A stretch of 64,000 bases of DNA from Salinimicrobium sp963709775 (GTDB taxonomy: Bacteria > Bacteroidota > Bacteroidia > Flavobacteriales > Flavobacteriaceae), in the NCBI GenBank assembly GCA_963709775.1, contig CAVPXS010000001.1, forward strand, positions 186,001-250,000, in the 5' to 3' direction. A program made the translations under genes and the position numbers. How positions within the stretch are numbered: position 1 is the first letter of the stretch; each line of letters starts with the position of its first letter. The notes beneath the pieces are model-generated. The model made no database searches and was not told the origin of the DNA. It saw only the letters and a program-made list of their open reading frames with translations. Shown here piece by piece: positions 45,775 to 55,288 of the stretch.

Positions 45775-46386
45775 TTTACCTGTATTGAGAATATTTGTTG
45801 GTCTTCTATAAATCCGCTCAAGTTATCATTTATTTCAACCGGCCCCACTCCTGCGGGAGTTCCTGTGAAGATTACATCTCCTATCTTGAGCGTAAAATAG
45901 CGTGAAATATATTCAATTATTTCGTCAATTTTCCATAACATATGTGAAGTTCTTCCCTGCTGCACTAAATTTCCGTTCTTTTCAAGGCTAAAACTTATAT
46001 CATTAAGGTCACTAAAATGGGATTTTCGGAATCCATTTTTCCCCAATAACCGCAGAGCCGTCAAAACCTTTCGCCTTCTCCCATGGCAAACCTTTTTCCT
46101 TGAGCTTAGCTTGTAGATCCCGGGCAGTGAAATCTATTCCCAATCCAACCTCATCATAATATTTATGGGCAAATTTTTTCTGAATATGCTTTCCAATCTT
46201 GTTGATCCTCACCAGTAGCTCCACCTCGTAGTGCACATCATTGGAAAACTCCGGAATAAAAAATGGCTGCTTCTTAAGAAGCACTGCCGAATCGGGTTTT
46301 AAAAAGATCACCGGCTCATCGGGTCTTTCATTCTGAAGTTCGGCAATATGTTCGGTATAATTACGGCCTATACAGAGGATCTTCAT
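45771..46386 (-). CDS. Fumarylacetoacetate hydrolase family protein, one frameshift
   Basis: FAH-type C-C hydrolase or decarboxylase: MKILCIGRNYTEHI, EPVIFLKPDSAV, VHYEVELLVRI with the metal-binding Glu pair, then WKIDEIIEYISRYFTL, GDVIFTGTPAGVGPV. Likely acts on an acyl-pyruvate or related keto acid. A +1 in TTTT at 46023-46026 ends the first half at 46012; removing one base restores EKWIPKSHFSDLNDI and about 204 residues, the family norm. Couples by ATGA to the HPt gene. Confidence 0.88.
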
Positions 46387-46398
46387 CGACGGTAAATT

Positions 46399-47178
46399 TT
46401 ATTTAAGCTTGGTGTTGAGTTTTCTCAACTTTATCGCAGTAAGTACCTTTTTGGTATACAGCGGGAAATCGGCATTTTGAAACCATCCGAAATATCCCGG
46501 TTCCTGGTCGAGAATATCTTCCACAGGTTTCCCTTTGTGTTTCCCAAAGCTAAAGACTTCTCTTCCTTTTTTGTCAAAAACAATGAGCCCTGCAATATCT
46601 GCACATTCTTTTCTCGAGGTAAAAGAGGAAAGCCACTTCACATCATTTTGAAGATGATCTTCGTATCGATCCAGCTGGGATTTTAAGACTTCAAAAGTCG
46701 CCATAGTATCAACTTCGGCACCATGCGCTCCTTCGAGGTCCTTTCCGCAGTAGAATTTATAGGCAGCAGAAAGGGTTCGTTGTTCCATCTTATGGAAAAT
46801 GGTCTGCACATCAACAGCGAGGGAATTCTTCATATCAAAGTCCACTCCTGCCCGTAGCATTTCTTCAGCTAAAAGAGGGATATCATAACGGTTTGAGTTG
46901 TAACCCGCAAGATCGCAGCCCTTGATCATTTCATAAACCGTAGGAGCGAGCTCTTTAAAAGTGGGTTCGTTGGCCACCTTTTCGTTGGTAATGCCATGCA
47001 CAGCCACTACCTCCTTTGAGATTGGCACCGTGGGATTTACAAGCCAGGTTTTACTTTCACGATTTCCATTAGGGAAGATCTTAAGGATCGAGATTTCCAC
47101 TATCCTGTCTTTCGCCACATTTGTCCCGGTGGCTTCAAGATCAAAAAAACATAAGGGCTTATTCAGCTTCAACTCCAT
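46399..47178 (-). CDS. DnaQ-like 3'-5' exonuclease with C-terminal ExoX-like domain
   Basis: 259 residues. DEDD exonuclease core: FFDLEATGTN, YNSNRYDIPLL, and HGAEVDTMATFEV carrying the final His-Asp pair. After about residue 200, FSFGKHKGKPVEDILDQEPGYFGW matches the DUF3820/exodeoxyribonuclease X C-terminal domain. A role in DNA repair or proofreading is likely; no polymerase is adjacent. It lies 12 bp upstream of the FAH gene on the same strand. Confidence 0.9.
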   Translation of the reverse strand: MELKLNKPLCFFDLEATGTNVAKDRIVEISILKIFPNGNRESKTWLVNPTVPISKEVVAVHGITNEKVANEPTFKELAPTVYEMIKGCDLAGYNSNRYDIPLLAEEMLRAGVDFDMKNSLAVDVQTIFHKMEQRTLSAAYKFYCGKDLEGAHGAEVDTMATFEVLKSQLDRYEDHLQNDVKWLSSFTSRKECADIAGLIVFDKKGREVFSFGKHKGKPVEDILDQEPGYFGWFQNADFPLYTKKVLTAIKLRKLNTKLK

Positions 47179-47234
47179 ATTAATTCAGGTTTTGGTAAAG
47201 ATACTATTTCCCGAAACTTTAGCAGGAAACAGCT

Positions 47235-47272
47235 AAAAAAGAAAGCCACAACCGGAAAGGTCATGGCTTTTT
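47235..47272 (-). terminator. Terminator after the E2 gene
   Basis: An interrupted hairpin AAGCCA / TGGCTT plus inner ACC / GGT pairs, followed by a U-rich stretch on the minus strand (TTCTTTTTT) and T5 on the plus strand. Confidence 0.6.
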
Positions 47273-47291
47273 ATCATTTTTGAGACTTTAT

Positions 47292-48614
47292 TTATATGTC
47301 TCTGTTTTTATCAAATTTTTCAAGGTACTGGGCTACTCTCTGAACAAACTGTCCTCCTAAAGCGCCATTCACAACGCGGTGATCATAGCTGTGAGAAAGG
47401 AACATTTTGTATCTAATCCCAATGAAATCTCCCTCGGGAGTTTCGATCACGGCCGGTACTTTTCTTATTGCACCAAGGGCAAGGATCCCAACCTGCGGCT
47501 GATTTATAATAGGTGTTCCCATAATGCTTCCAAAAGTTCCCACGTTGGTAACTGTGTAAGTCCCGCCCTGGATATCATCTGGCTTAAGCTTGTTAAGACG
47601 GGCACGGCCGGCAAGATCGTTCACTGCCTTTGCCATTCCAACAAGATTAAGTTGATCGGCATTCTTGATCACAGGCACAATTAAATTCCCATCGGGTAAA
47701 GCTGCTGCCATCCCCAGGTTAATATTCTTACGCTTAATGATCTTATCCCCGTCAACAGAAATGTTGATCAATGGGAAATCTTTAATAGCCTTGGCTACAG
47801 CTTCCATGAAGATCGGGGTAAAAGTAAGTTTCTCTCCCTCTCTTTTTTCGAAAGCGTCTTTGTTCTTCTTTCTCCAGTTCCAGATGTTAGTTACATCTAC
47901 TTCTATAAAAGACTGCACGTGAGCCGAAGTCTGGGTGCTTTCCACCATATGATGCGCGATCATCTTGCCCATACGGGACATTTCGATGATCTCATCTTCC
48001 CCACTCACGCTAACAGGAGTTTTAGCCGGTTGTGGCGCTGCCTGCTTTGGAGCAGAAGTTTGTTGTTGTTGCTGTTGTTGTTGTTTTGCAGGCTGAGAAG
48101 ATCTGGTTTCAAGATATCCTAAAATGTCATTTTTAGTTACCCTTCCATCTTTTCCACTGCCTTCTATCTGCTCGAGCTCATCAAATGAAACCCCTTCTTC
48201 CTTGGCAATGTTCTTTACCAGGGGAGAATAGAATCGATTACTATCGGCATAATCTGAAGAACTTATATTTTTTGCTTCTTCTACCCTTTGATCTGCTGCG
48301 GCAACCGCCTCTTCGATCTCGGGTGAAGGCACTTCCTGGTCGGCTACAGGAGTGGCGTTTGCTGCCTCTTCCCCTTCAGCTTCAATAATAGCAATGGTTT
48401 GTCCCACCTGCACTACGTCATCTTCATTGAACAGCTTTTCTACCAGTACTCCGTCAACTTCACTCGGCACCTCGCTGTCAACCTTATCTGTGGCAATTTC
48501 CAGAACTGCCTCATCGGCTTCAATGGTATCTCCAACCTCTTTTAACCAATTTGTAATGGTTGCTTCCGCAACACTTTCCCCCATCTTGGGTAACTTTAGT
48601 TCAAATCTTGCCAT
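47292..48614 (-). CDS. Dihydrolipoamide acyltransferase (2-oxoacid dehydrogenase E2)
   Basis: 440 residues. Lipoyl domain with Lys44 in EIATDKVDSEV; a linker with an eight-Gln run and Pro/Ala-rich stretches; a peripheral-subunit-binding domain (FYSPLVKNIAKEEGVSFDELEQIEGSG); and the CAT catalytic domain with SYDHRVVNG. The usual HxxxDG is HxxxNG here (His412). Probably the branched-chain or general 2-oxoacid dehydrogenase core; E1 and E3 genes are not in the window. Monocistronic. Confidence 0.92.
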   Translation of the reverse strand: MARFELKLPKMGESVAEATITNWLKEVGDTIEADEAVLEIATDKVDSEVPSEVDGVLVEKLFNEDDVVQVGQTIAIIEAEGEEAANATPVADQEVPSPEIEEAVAAADQRVEEAKNISSSDYADSNRFYSPLVKNIAKEEGVSFDELEQIEGSGKDGRVTKNDILGYLETRSSQPAKQQQQQQQQTSAPKQAAPQPAKTPVSVSGEDEIIEMSRMGKMIAHHMVESTQTSAHVQSFIEVDVTNIWNWRKKNKDAFEKREGEKLTFTPIFMEAVAKAIKDFPLINISVDGDKIIKRKNINLGMAAALPDGNLIVPVIKNADQLNLVGMAKAVNDLAGRARLNKLKPDDIQGGTYTVTNVGTFGSIMGTPIINQPQVGILALGAIRKVPAVIETPEGDFIGIRYKMFLSHSYDHRVVNGALGGQFVQRVAQYLEKFDKNRDI

Positions 48615-48825
48615 ATTCTTATTTCGAAGGTGTTATACATAAATTGGACTGCAAAATTATTAAAAATTTACCACAATTAATAATAATTATTCAGCAGCCG
48701 ACATTTTTCAATGTCTTTTGGCTTCTGAAACAGAGCCAATTTACCGAGTAAAATTACAATTTTTCTTCAGGAATCCTGCGAAGTAAAAATATTTGAAGAT
48801 TTCCGGGGAAAAATTTCAGCTGAAG

Positions 48826-49443
48826 TTAATTCTTCAGGGAATTTTCAAAAGGGATCCTATTGGTTATACTGCGCCCCAGGGTAACCTCATCTGCATACTC
48901 AAGCTCATCCCCCACAGAAATTCCACGGGCAATAGTACTTGTTTTGACATCAAATCCTTCCAGCTGTTTAAAAATGTAAAAGTTAGTGGTGTCGCCTTCC
49001 AGTGTGCTGCTAAGAGCAAAAATTATCTCTTCAATTTCCCCTTTTCGGGCCTTTTCCACCAAAGATTTTATGGTGAGCTGCGAAGGCCCAACCCCTTCCA
49101 TAGGATTGATCTTCCCACCCAAAACGTGATAAAGCCCGCGATACTGGCTCGTGTTTTCAATTGCCATTACATCCCGAATGTCTTCTACCACACAAACTAC
49201 TTCCTGCTGGCGGTTCTTGTTCGCACAGATCTCACACAGCTCGGTATCACTAATGTTGTGACAGTTCCTGCAGAATTTCACTTCGGTCTTGAGATCTACT
49301 AAAGCTTTGCTTAATGCGACCGTCTGGGATTCGGGTTGCTTTAAGAGATGTAAAACCAAACGCAGGGCAGTGCGCCTGCCAATCCCGGGAAGCTGGGACA
49401 TCTCATTCACAGCTTCCTCCAATAATTTTGAAGAAAATTCCAT
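48826..49443 (-). CDS. recR: Recombination protein RecR
   Basis: 205 residues. Helix-hairpin-helix (LPGIGRRTALRLVLHLL), C4 zinc finger (CRNCHNISDTELCEIC) and Toprim domain (VCVVEDIRDVMAIENTSQY, GDELEYADEVTLGRSI). Acts with RecO/RecF to load RecA on gapped DNA. Divergent from the sodium symporter gene; 211 bp with no feature separate it from the E2 gene. Confidence 0.96.
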   Translation of the reverse strand: MEFSSKLLEEAVNEMSQLPGIGRRTALRLVLHLLKQPESQTVALSKALVDLKTEVKFCRNCHNISDTELCEICANKNRQQEVVCVVEDIRDVMAIENTSQYRGLYHVLGGKINPMEGVGPSQLTIKSLVEKARKGEIEEIIFALSSTLEGDTTNFYIFKQLEGFDVKTSTIARGISVGDELEYADEVTLGRSITNRIPFENSLKN

Positions 49444-49549
49444 AACCCAAAATTACTCCTTATTTAATACAATTCCCAGAAAAAGAAGCCGCATTCCCCA
49501 TGCTGCAGATATTCTGAAGTTTCGTAATTTGCCGCCGAAATTCTGACAA

Positions 49550-50989
49550 ATGCAGCCCTATTCCATACTACTTTTAATAGCCGGTTATTTCCTTACCCTA
49601 ATTTTCATTTCCTGGATAACCGGAAGGAAATCTGATAACAACACATTTTTTAAAGCCAACCGGCAATCCCCCTGGTATATAGTGGCCTTTGGGATGATTG
49701 GAGCATCTTTGAGCGGGGTGACCTTTATCTCTGTTCCCGGCTGGGTGGAAGCGAGCCAGTTTAGCTATATGCAGGTGGTACTGGGTTACGTTGTGGGATA
49801 TATCGTGATTGGGCTGGTACTACTCCCCCTCTATTACAGGATGAACCTTACTTCTATTTACACCTATCTGGAAGGAAGATTTGGCACGTACTCCTATAAA
49901 ACCGGCGCCTCTTTCTTTTTACTTTCCCGGGTAGTGGGAGCAAGTTTCAGGCTGTTCCTGGTAGCGAACGTACTGCAGATCATCCTTTTCGACAGCCTGG
50001 GGATTCCTTTCTGGGCAACAGTGATTATGACCATTTTGTTGATCTGGCTGTACACCTTCAGGTCGGGGATAAAAACCATTGTATATACCGATACTCTTCA
50101 AACCCTTTGCATGTTAGTAGCAGTGGGAGTAAGTATATATTATGTTTCGGAAGACCTGGGAATCCAGGGTGGAGAATTGATCTCTCACATCTCAAACAGT
50201 GAACTGTCAAAAATGTTCTTTTTTGATGACTTTAAAAGTGCCGACTTCTTTTGGAAACAATTCATTTCGGGTGCGTTTATAACTATTGTGATGACAGGGC
50301 TCGACCAGGACATGATGCAAAAAAACCTTACCTGCCGGAACCTGGGGGATGCACAAAAAAATATGTTCTGGTTTACCATTGTACTGGTATTTGTCAACCT
50401 TTTATTCCTGGCACTGGGAGTTTTACTTACCGAATATGCACGTGCTAATGGAATTGATGCCTCAAAGGATGATCTCTTCCCGGTAATAGCAACTTCGGGA
50501 GAACTGGGAATGGGAATAGCAGTCTTCTTTATCCTGGGATTGATCGCAGCCGCATACAGTAGTGCCGACAGTGCACTCACTGCCCTCACCACTTCATTTA
50601 GTATTGACATCCTGGATATTGAGAGCAGGTACAGCCCCGAGAAGCAGGAAAAGGTGAGGAAACTTATTCACATAGGAGTTTCTGTCGTATTGATCCTGGT
50701 CATCATCGCCTTCAAATACATCATTAGAGATGAAAGTGTGATCGCTAAACTTTTTGTGTTTGCGGGATACACCTACGGACCATTACTTGGTTTATACAGC
50801 TTCGGTCTGTTCACAAAAATGAAGGTGAAGGACAAACTTGTGCCGGTAATAGCCATTCTTTCTCCTATCCTCACTTATGTAATAAGCATCAACAGCCTTG
50901 TTTGGTTTGGTTTTGAATTCGGATTTTTTGTCCTTATCCTCAACGGACTCCTCACCTTCCTGGGATTAGTACTGCTTCGTAGAAAGTAA
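49550..50989 (+). CDS. Sodium:solute symporter (SSS family)
   Basis: 479 residues, about 13 membrane helices. SSS motifs: SWITGRKSDNNTFFKANRQSPW, MIGASLSGVTFISVPGWV, and GLDQDMMQKNLTCRN, AAAYSSADSALTALTTSFSIDI. Imports an organic solute with Na+; the substrate cannot be assigned (sugar, proline or anion transporters share this scaffold). Its 3' end overlaps the CoA-binding gene by 24 bp on the opposite strand. Confidence 0.9.
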   Translation: MQPYSILLLIAGYFLTLIFISWITGRKSDNNTFFKANRQSPWYIVAFGMIGASLSGVTFISVPGWVEASQFSYMQVVLGYVVGYIVIGLVLLPLYYRMNLTSIYTYLEGRFGTYSYKTGASFFLLSRVVGASFRLFLVANVLQIILFDSLGIPFWATVIMTILLIWLYTFRSGIKTIVYTDTLQTLCMLVAVGVSIYYVSEDLGIQGGELISHISNSELSKMFFFDDFKSADFFWKQFISGAFITIVMTGLDQDMMQKNLTCRNLGDAQKNMFWFTIVLVFVNLLFLALGVLLTEYARANGIDASKDDLFPVIATSGELGMGIAVFFILGLIAAAYSSADSALTALTTSFSIDILDIESRYSPEKQEKVRKLIHIGVSVVLILVIIAFKYIIRDESVIAKLFVFAGYTYGPLLGLYSFGLFTKMKVKDKLVPVIAILSPILTYVISINSLVWFGFEFGFFVLILNGLLTFLGLVLLRRK

Positions 50990-51328
50990 TATAAGCGTAC
51001 ACGCCACTTCTACCTCAATGCCATTCTCCTTAAGGAGTTTGAAAAATTCAGGGTTCTCTGTGCCGGGGTTAAAGATCACTCTTTCGGGGTGTAGGGAAAG
51101 GATGTAGTCATAGTATTCGGGCTGTCGTGGGGGACCAAGATACAATGTGACCGTATGCACATCTTCAAAAGGCAGTTTTTCGTTCTCTATTTTTACTCCC
51201 GCTACTTCTCCCTTTCTTAAGCCTATAGCCACTGTAGGAACGTTATTTCTTACAAGTCTGTTTATTGCGATGTTGGCATATCTTGCAGGGTTAGTAGTCG
51301 CACCCAAAACGAGGGTTTTTTTATCCAT
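50966..51328 (-). CDS. CoA-binding domain (Rossmann) protein
   Basis: 120 residues. Single-domain CoA_binding family: KKTLVLGATTNPARYANIAINRL, VTLYLGPPRQPEYYDYIL, and VIFNPGTENPEFFKLLKENGI. No catalytic partner domain; role unknown. Converges on and overlaps the symporter gene. Confidence 0.88.
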   Translation of the reverse strand: MDKKTLVLGATTNPARYANIAINRLVRNNVPTVAIGLRKGEVAGVKIENEKLPFEDVHTVTLYLGPPRQPEYYDYILSLHPERVIFNPGTENPEFFKLLKENGIEVEVACTLILLSTKQY

Positions 51329-51354
51329 TCTTAAATTATTTTTTCAGTTAGTGT

Positions 51355-51489
51355 AACAATGCCCGTAGTTAGGCAGTCTTTAAGGTAAGAAATATTTCCC
51401 GCATTGGGGCGATTTGAAAAACATTGATGGTTAGTGTTAAAGGAGCCCCGTGCTAAACCCATGCACTTTGTGTATGGGTTTTTCTTTTC
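51355..51489 (+). ncRNA. Candidate small RNA upstream of the TonB receptor gene
   Basis: The 343-bp gap 51329-51671 has no supported ORF but ends its first half in the terminator at 51455. Inside it, TTGGGGC (51404-51410) can pair with GAGCCCCG (51443-51450), giving a possible upstream stem. Start point and family are unknown; called only from the terminator and pairing. Confidence 0.3.
51455..51489 (+). terminator. Terminator hairpin with no ORF upstream
   Basis: An 11-bp stem AAACCCATGCA / TGTATGGGTTT (one G-U pair) with a 5-nt loop, followed by a T-rich tract. On this strand the nearest upstream gene ends at 50989, and the intervening 51329-51454 holds only nine-codon ORFs. It may end a small RNA. 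Confidence 0.65.
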
Positions 51490-51671
51490 TTAAGAGGCAT
51501 TTTTAGAAGGAAATAACCTACGAAGAGCTTAAAATTAGAGGTTTTTTGTAACAAAACGTTTTTTGAGCAGTCTTTTAAATATACCTGGAGAGCAAAATTG
51601 AGAAAACATGGCTTCTTTTATTATGCATTACAAGGTATTAGGTTAAATCAATCATCATCAAACAATCAAAA

Positions 51672-54040
51672 ATGAAACAGTTTATTTTAATTTTTATTCT
51701 ACTCCTGGGAAACATTTCAGGATATGCGCACACCGATCCCGCTGAATTAGGCACCATAACCGGACAGATCATGGATAAAGAACTTCAGGAACCTATTCCC
51801 TATGCCACCATTACAGTAACAACTTCGGAAGGAGAAATGATCACCGGAGCCGTTACCTCAACCGACGGAACTTTTTCCGTAGAAAAACTGAAGGACGGAA
51901 TATATATTTTCAAAGCCCAGTTCATGGGCTACAAAACTTTTTCTCAGGAAGTGAAAGTATCCGGCGGAAATCGACAGATTAAAATAGGTGCTATTTTTCT
52001 TGAACCTGAAGTTGCACAACTGGCGAGCGTTGATGTAGTGGCCGAAAGATCTACCATCGAACAACGAATAGACCGAAAAGTAGTAAACGTGGGGAAAGAT
52101 CTTACTACTACAGGCGCAACGGCCAGTGAAATCATGAACAATATTCCCAGCCTCGCCGTTGACCAGGATGGAAATATCTCCATGCGTGGAAATGAAAACG
52201 TAAGAATTCTTATTGACGGGAAGCCAACCAATATTCCCGCGGCCCAACTGCTTAAACAAATTCCCAGCACTTCGATCAAGAGCATTGAACTTATCACCAA
52301 CCCTTCGGCCAAATATAACCCCGAAGGTATGAGCGGGATCATTAACATCATCCTGCACAAAAATTCAAATATGGGCTTTAACGGAAATCTCAACACCGGG
52401 GTGACCGTGGGAGAAAACACCCGCTACACCGGCTCCCTGGACATGAACTACCGCACCGGAAAACTCAATTTCTTCGGAAACTTTGGAACCAATGGCGGCA
52501 AGAGAGGGCAAACAGGGCGTTATTCAAAATTTCACGAACAACTATACCGAAAAAATTCATTTCCTTAATGATAACGAGTCCTACCTTTTTAAGGTTGGTG
52601 TGGACTTATTACCTGGATGACAAGAACACTTTCTCATTTTACACAAATCAAAACTATTATTTTGGAGAACCATTTGGAGAAGCAGATATCATTTTTGACG
52701 ATCCTGCTAACGAAAATATCTACCAGGATTTCTTTATAGAAAATGATAATGTAACCCGCACTTATAACTTCGTTTACAACCATGAGTTCAATTCTGAAGG
52801 TCATAAGCTAATCCTGGAAGCAGATCATAGTACGACCGATGCAGAAGAGATTGCACAGTTTGAATATACTGGAGGTGGCGCAGAGAACCTGGGTTCTTAT
52901 CGGGATGACGTGCAGGAAGATATCTCCAACACCACGTTTAACCTGGATTATGAGAACCCTTTTTCTGAAACCGCAAAACTTGAGCTGGGAGCCGAAGCAA
53001 GATTGAGAAGAAGTACCAACGATTACCGTACCACCAACGAGATGCTGGATAATGCGTTGTACGATTATGACAATAACATCTATTCCTTCTATTCCACTTT
53101 TGGACAGAATTGGGATAAATGGTCATACCAATTGGGAGCCAGGGCAGAAAGCTATGACGTAGAGGCCGTCCTGGATGGAGACCTTGTTTATGAAACAGAT
53201 TATTTTACGCTTTATCCCTCAGCATTTCTGTCTTACAAAATCAATGAAATGAAAACTATGCAGATAAGCTATGGAAGAAGAGTTGACCGCCCAGATCTCA
53301 ATCAAGTGAATCCTGTAAGGGAATTTTCTACTCCCAGGATCACTGCAGTGGGTAACCCCGAGCTGGATCCACAGTTTACGAACTCTATAGAGCTCAACTA
53401 CAACCATAACTTCAAAAAAGGAAGTTTTACGGGAGGAGTATTTTACAGGCTCATTGAAGATGAAATTAACCAGGTATTATTAATAGATCCCGAAGATCCT
53501 TCCCGTTTGTTGCTCACTTTTATGAACTGGGAAGATAACACCGCCTATGGAGTTGAATTAAGCGGAAGATATAAACCCTTTTCCTGGTGGAGCCTAAACC
53601 CAAGTTTTGAACTGTACAGCAGTACCGAAAAGGGAATTGTGGGAGAAGATTACCTGGAAGTGGAGAGCACCGTTTACAACTTTAGACTAAGCCAAAGCTT
53701 TAACGTGACAAAGAAACTTACGCTCCAGCTCTTCGGGATGTACCGCAGCAGCACAGAGATGTTACAGATACAACCGAAAGAATTCTATTTCATGAATGCC
53801 GGAGCCCGTTATAGCTTCTTAAATGACAAAGCTTCTTTAAGCCTAAATATTAATGACATTTTTGACACCCAGGAATTCACCTTCACTACAGATGTGCCTT
53901 ATTCGCAGAAGGGTAATTTTAAAGGTGATTCACAAACAGTATATCTCGGTTTTTCGTACAGATTTGGCGGCGGAAAGAACAAAGCCCTTGACAGAAAACA
54001 AAGAGATGATAATACCAACTCCGGAGGAGGTATATTTTAA
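51672..54040 (+). CDS. TonB-dependent receptor (outer-membrane beta-barrel), two frameshifts
   Basis: Signal peptide, then a carboxypeptidase-regulatory-like domain (GTITGQIMDKELQEPIPYATITV), plug domain (VDVVAERSTIEQRIDRKVVNVG, GNENVRILIDGKPTNIPA), and a long barrel ending GFSYRFGGGKNKALD. This CPD-plug-barrel form is the usual flavobacterial 'outer membrane beta-barrel family protein'. Substrate unknown; no SusD partner is adjacent. Two +1 errors split it: GGG at 52515-52517 and TT at 52606-52607. Correction reads TGVIQNFTNNYTEKIHFL then VGVDYYLDDKNTF, about 788 residues. Confidence 0.88.
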
Positions 54041-54060
54041 TGATGATGTTTAATTAGCCA

Positions 54061-54096
54061 AAAAAAATCCGCAGCTGAAAAGTTGCGGATTTTTGA
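54061..54096. terminator. Bidirectional terminator between the TonB receptor and KAS III genes
   Basis: AAAAATCCGCAGCT / AGTTGCGGATTTTT stem (one G-U) with a GAAA loop. U-tracts lie on both sides, between converging genes. A TCTTGAA tandem repeat (54129-54146) follows. Confidence 0.88.
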
Positions 54097-54151
54097 CATT
54101 TTAGAGTAGATAGTAAATTACTTCAAGGTCTTGAATCTTGAATCTTCCACC

Positions 54152-55162
54152 TTACCACTTTATAACTGCACTGGCCCAGGTAAAACCACTACCAAAAGCC
54201 GCTAATACAACAGTATCTCCTTCTTTTATCTTTCCTTCTTCCCATGCTTCGGTCAAAGCAATAGGAATAGAGGCAGCAGTCGTATTCCCATACCGCTGAA
54301 TGTTGTTGTAAACCTGATCATCTCCCAGGCTGAACTTCTGCTGAATAAATTGTGAAATCCGCAAATTCGCCTGGTGCGGAATAAGCATATCAATATCCTT
54401 AACCTCAAGACCATTCGCGTCCAGTCCTTCTTTAATAACTTCAGAAAAACGGACTACTGCGTTTTTAAAGACAAACTGTCCGTTCATATATGGATAGTAG
54501 ATGATATCATCTCCCTGCGGATTCTCCTCGATGATCTCGGGAACCCAATGCATGGTACTGGGACCTTTAAGAGATAATTCCAGCGCATGTTTTCCTTCAG
54601 AATGTAAGTGAGTGGAAAGAATTCCCTGCCCGTTGTGATTACTGCGGGTAAGAACCGCTGCTCCTGCCCCATCTCCAAAGATCACTGAAACACCGCGACC
54701 CCGGGAGGTAAAGTCCAGGCCTCCACTGTGATTTTCACTACCTATAAGCAGCACATTTTTGTACATGCCGGTCTTGATATATTGATCGGCTACAGAAAGT
54801 CCGTAGATGAATCCGCTACACTGGTTTCTCACATCCAATGCAGGGCAGGTATTAATGTCCAGCATTTCCTGAATTTGCACACCTCCTCCCGGAAAATAAT
54901 AGTCGGGACTTAGGGTAGCAAAAACAATGAGATCAATGTCATCTTTTGAAATATTTGCACGTTCAATGGCTATTTTGGCGGCTTTGGCTCCCATCACGGC
55001 AGTAGAATTTCCATCTCCTTTCTTGATGTGGCGCCTTTCTTTAATTCCTGTTCTCTCCTGAATCCATTCGTCATTGGTATCCATAATCTTGGAAAGATCA
55101 TCATTAGTTACCACATTTTCGGGCACGTAAAATCCCAGACCCGCTATCTTTGATTGATACAT
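54152..55162 (-). CDS. 3-oxoacyl-ACP synthase III family protein
   Basis: 336 residues. Thiolase fold with Cys115 in RNQCSGFIYG, His263 in IPHQANLRI and Asn293 in YGNTTAAS, the FabH catalytic triad. It is not next to rpmF-plsX, the usual place of the primary FabH, so it may be a second KAS III used in a different acyl pathway. Divergent from the S9 peptidase gene. Confidence 0.9.
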   Translation of the reverse strand: MYQSKIAGLGFYVPENVVTNDDLSKIMDTNDEWIQERTGIKERRHIKKGDGNSTAVMGAKAAKIAIERANISKDDIDLIVFATLSPDYYFPGGGVQIQEMLDINTCPALDVRNQCSGFIYGLSVADQYIKTGMYKNVLLIGSENHSGGLDFTSRGRGVSVIFGDGAGAAVLTRSNHNGQGILSTHLHSEGKHALELSLKGPSTMHWVPEIIEENPQGDDIIYYPYMNGQFVFKNAVVRFSEVIKEGLDANGLEVKDIDMLIPHQANLRISQFIQQKFSLGDDQVYNNIQRYGNTTAASIPIALTEAWEEGKIKEGDTVVLAAFGSGFTWASAVIKW

Positions 55163-55288
55163 TTAGTAATTTTTAGGCTCTGATAAATTATTTCTTTTAA
55201 ATTTAAGCAATTAATAAAAAGTTGCGCCGCAATATAAGAAAGATTAACATTTTCTCAGTGCAGTGCTTATCAATCTAATTTTTTAACT

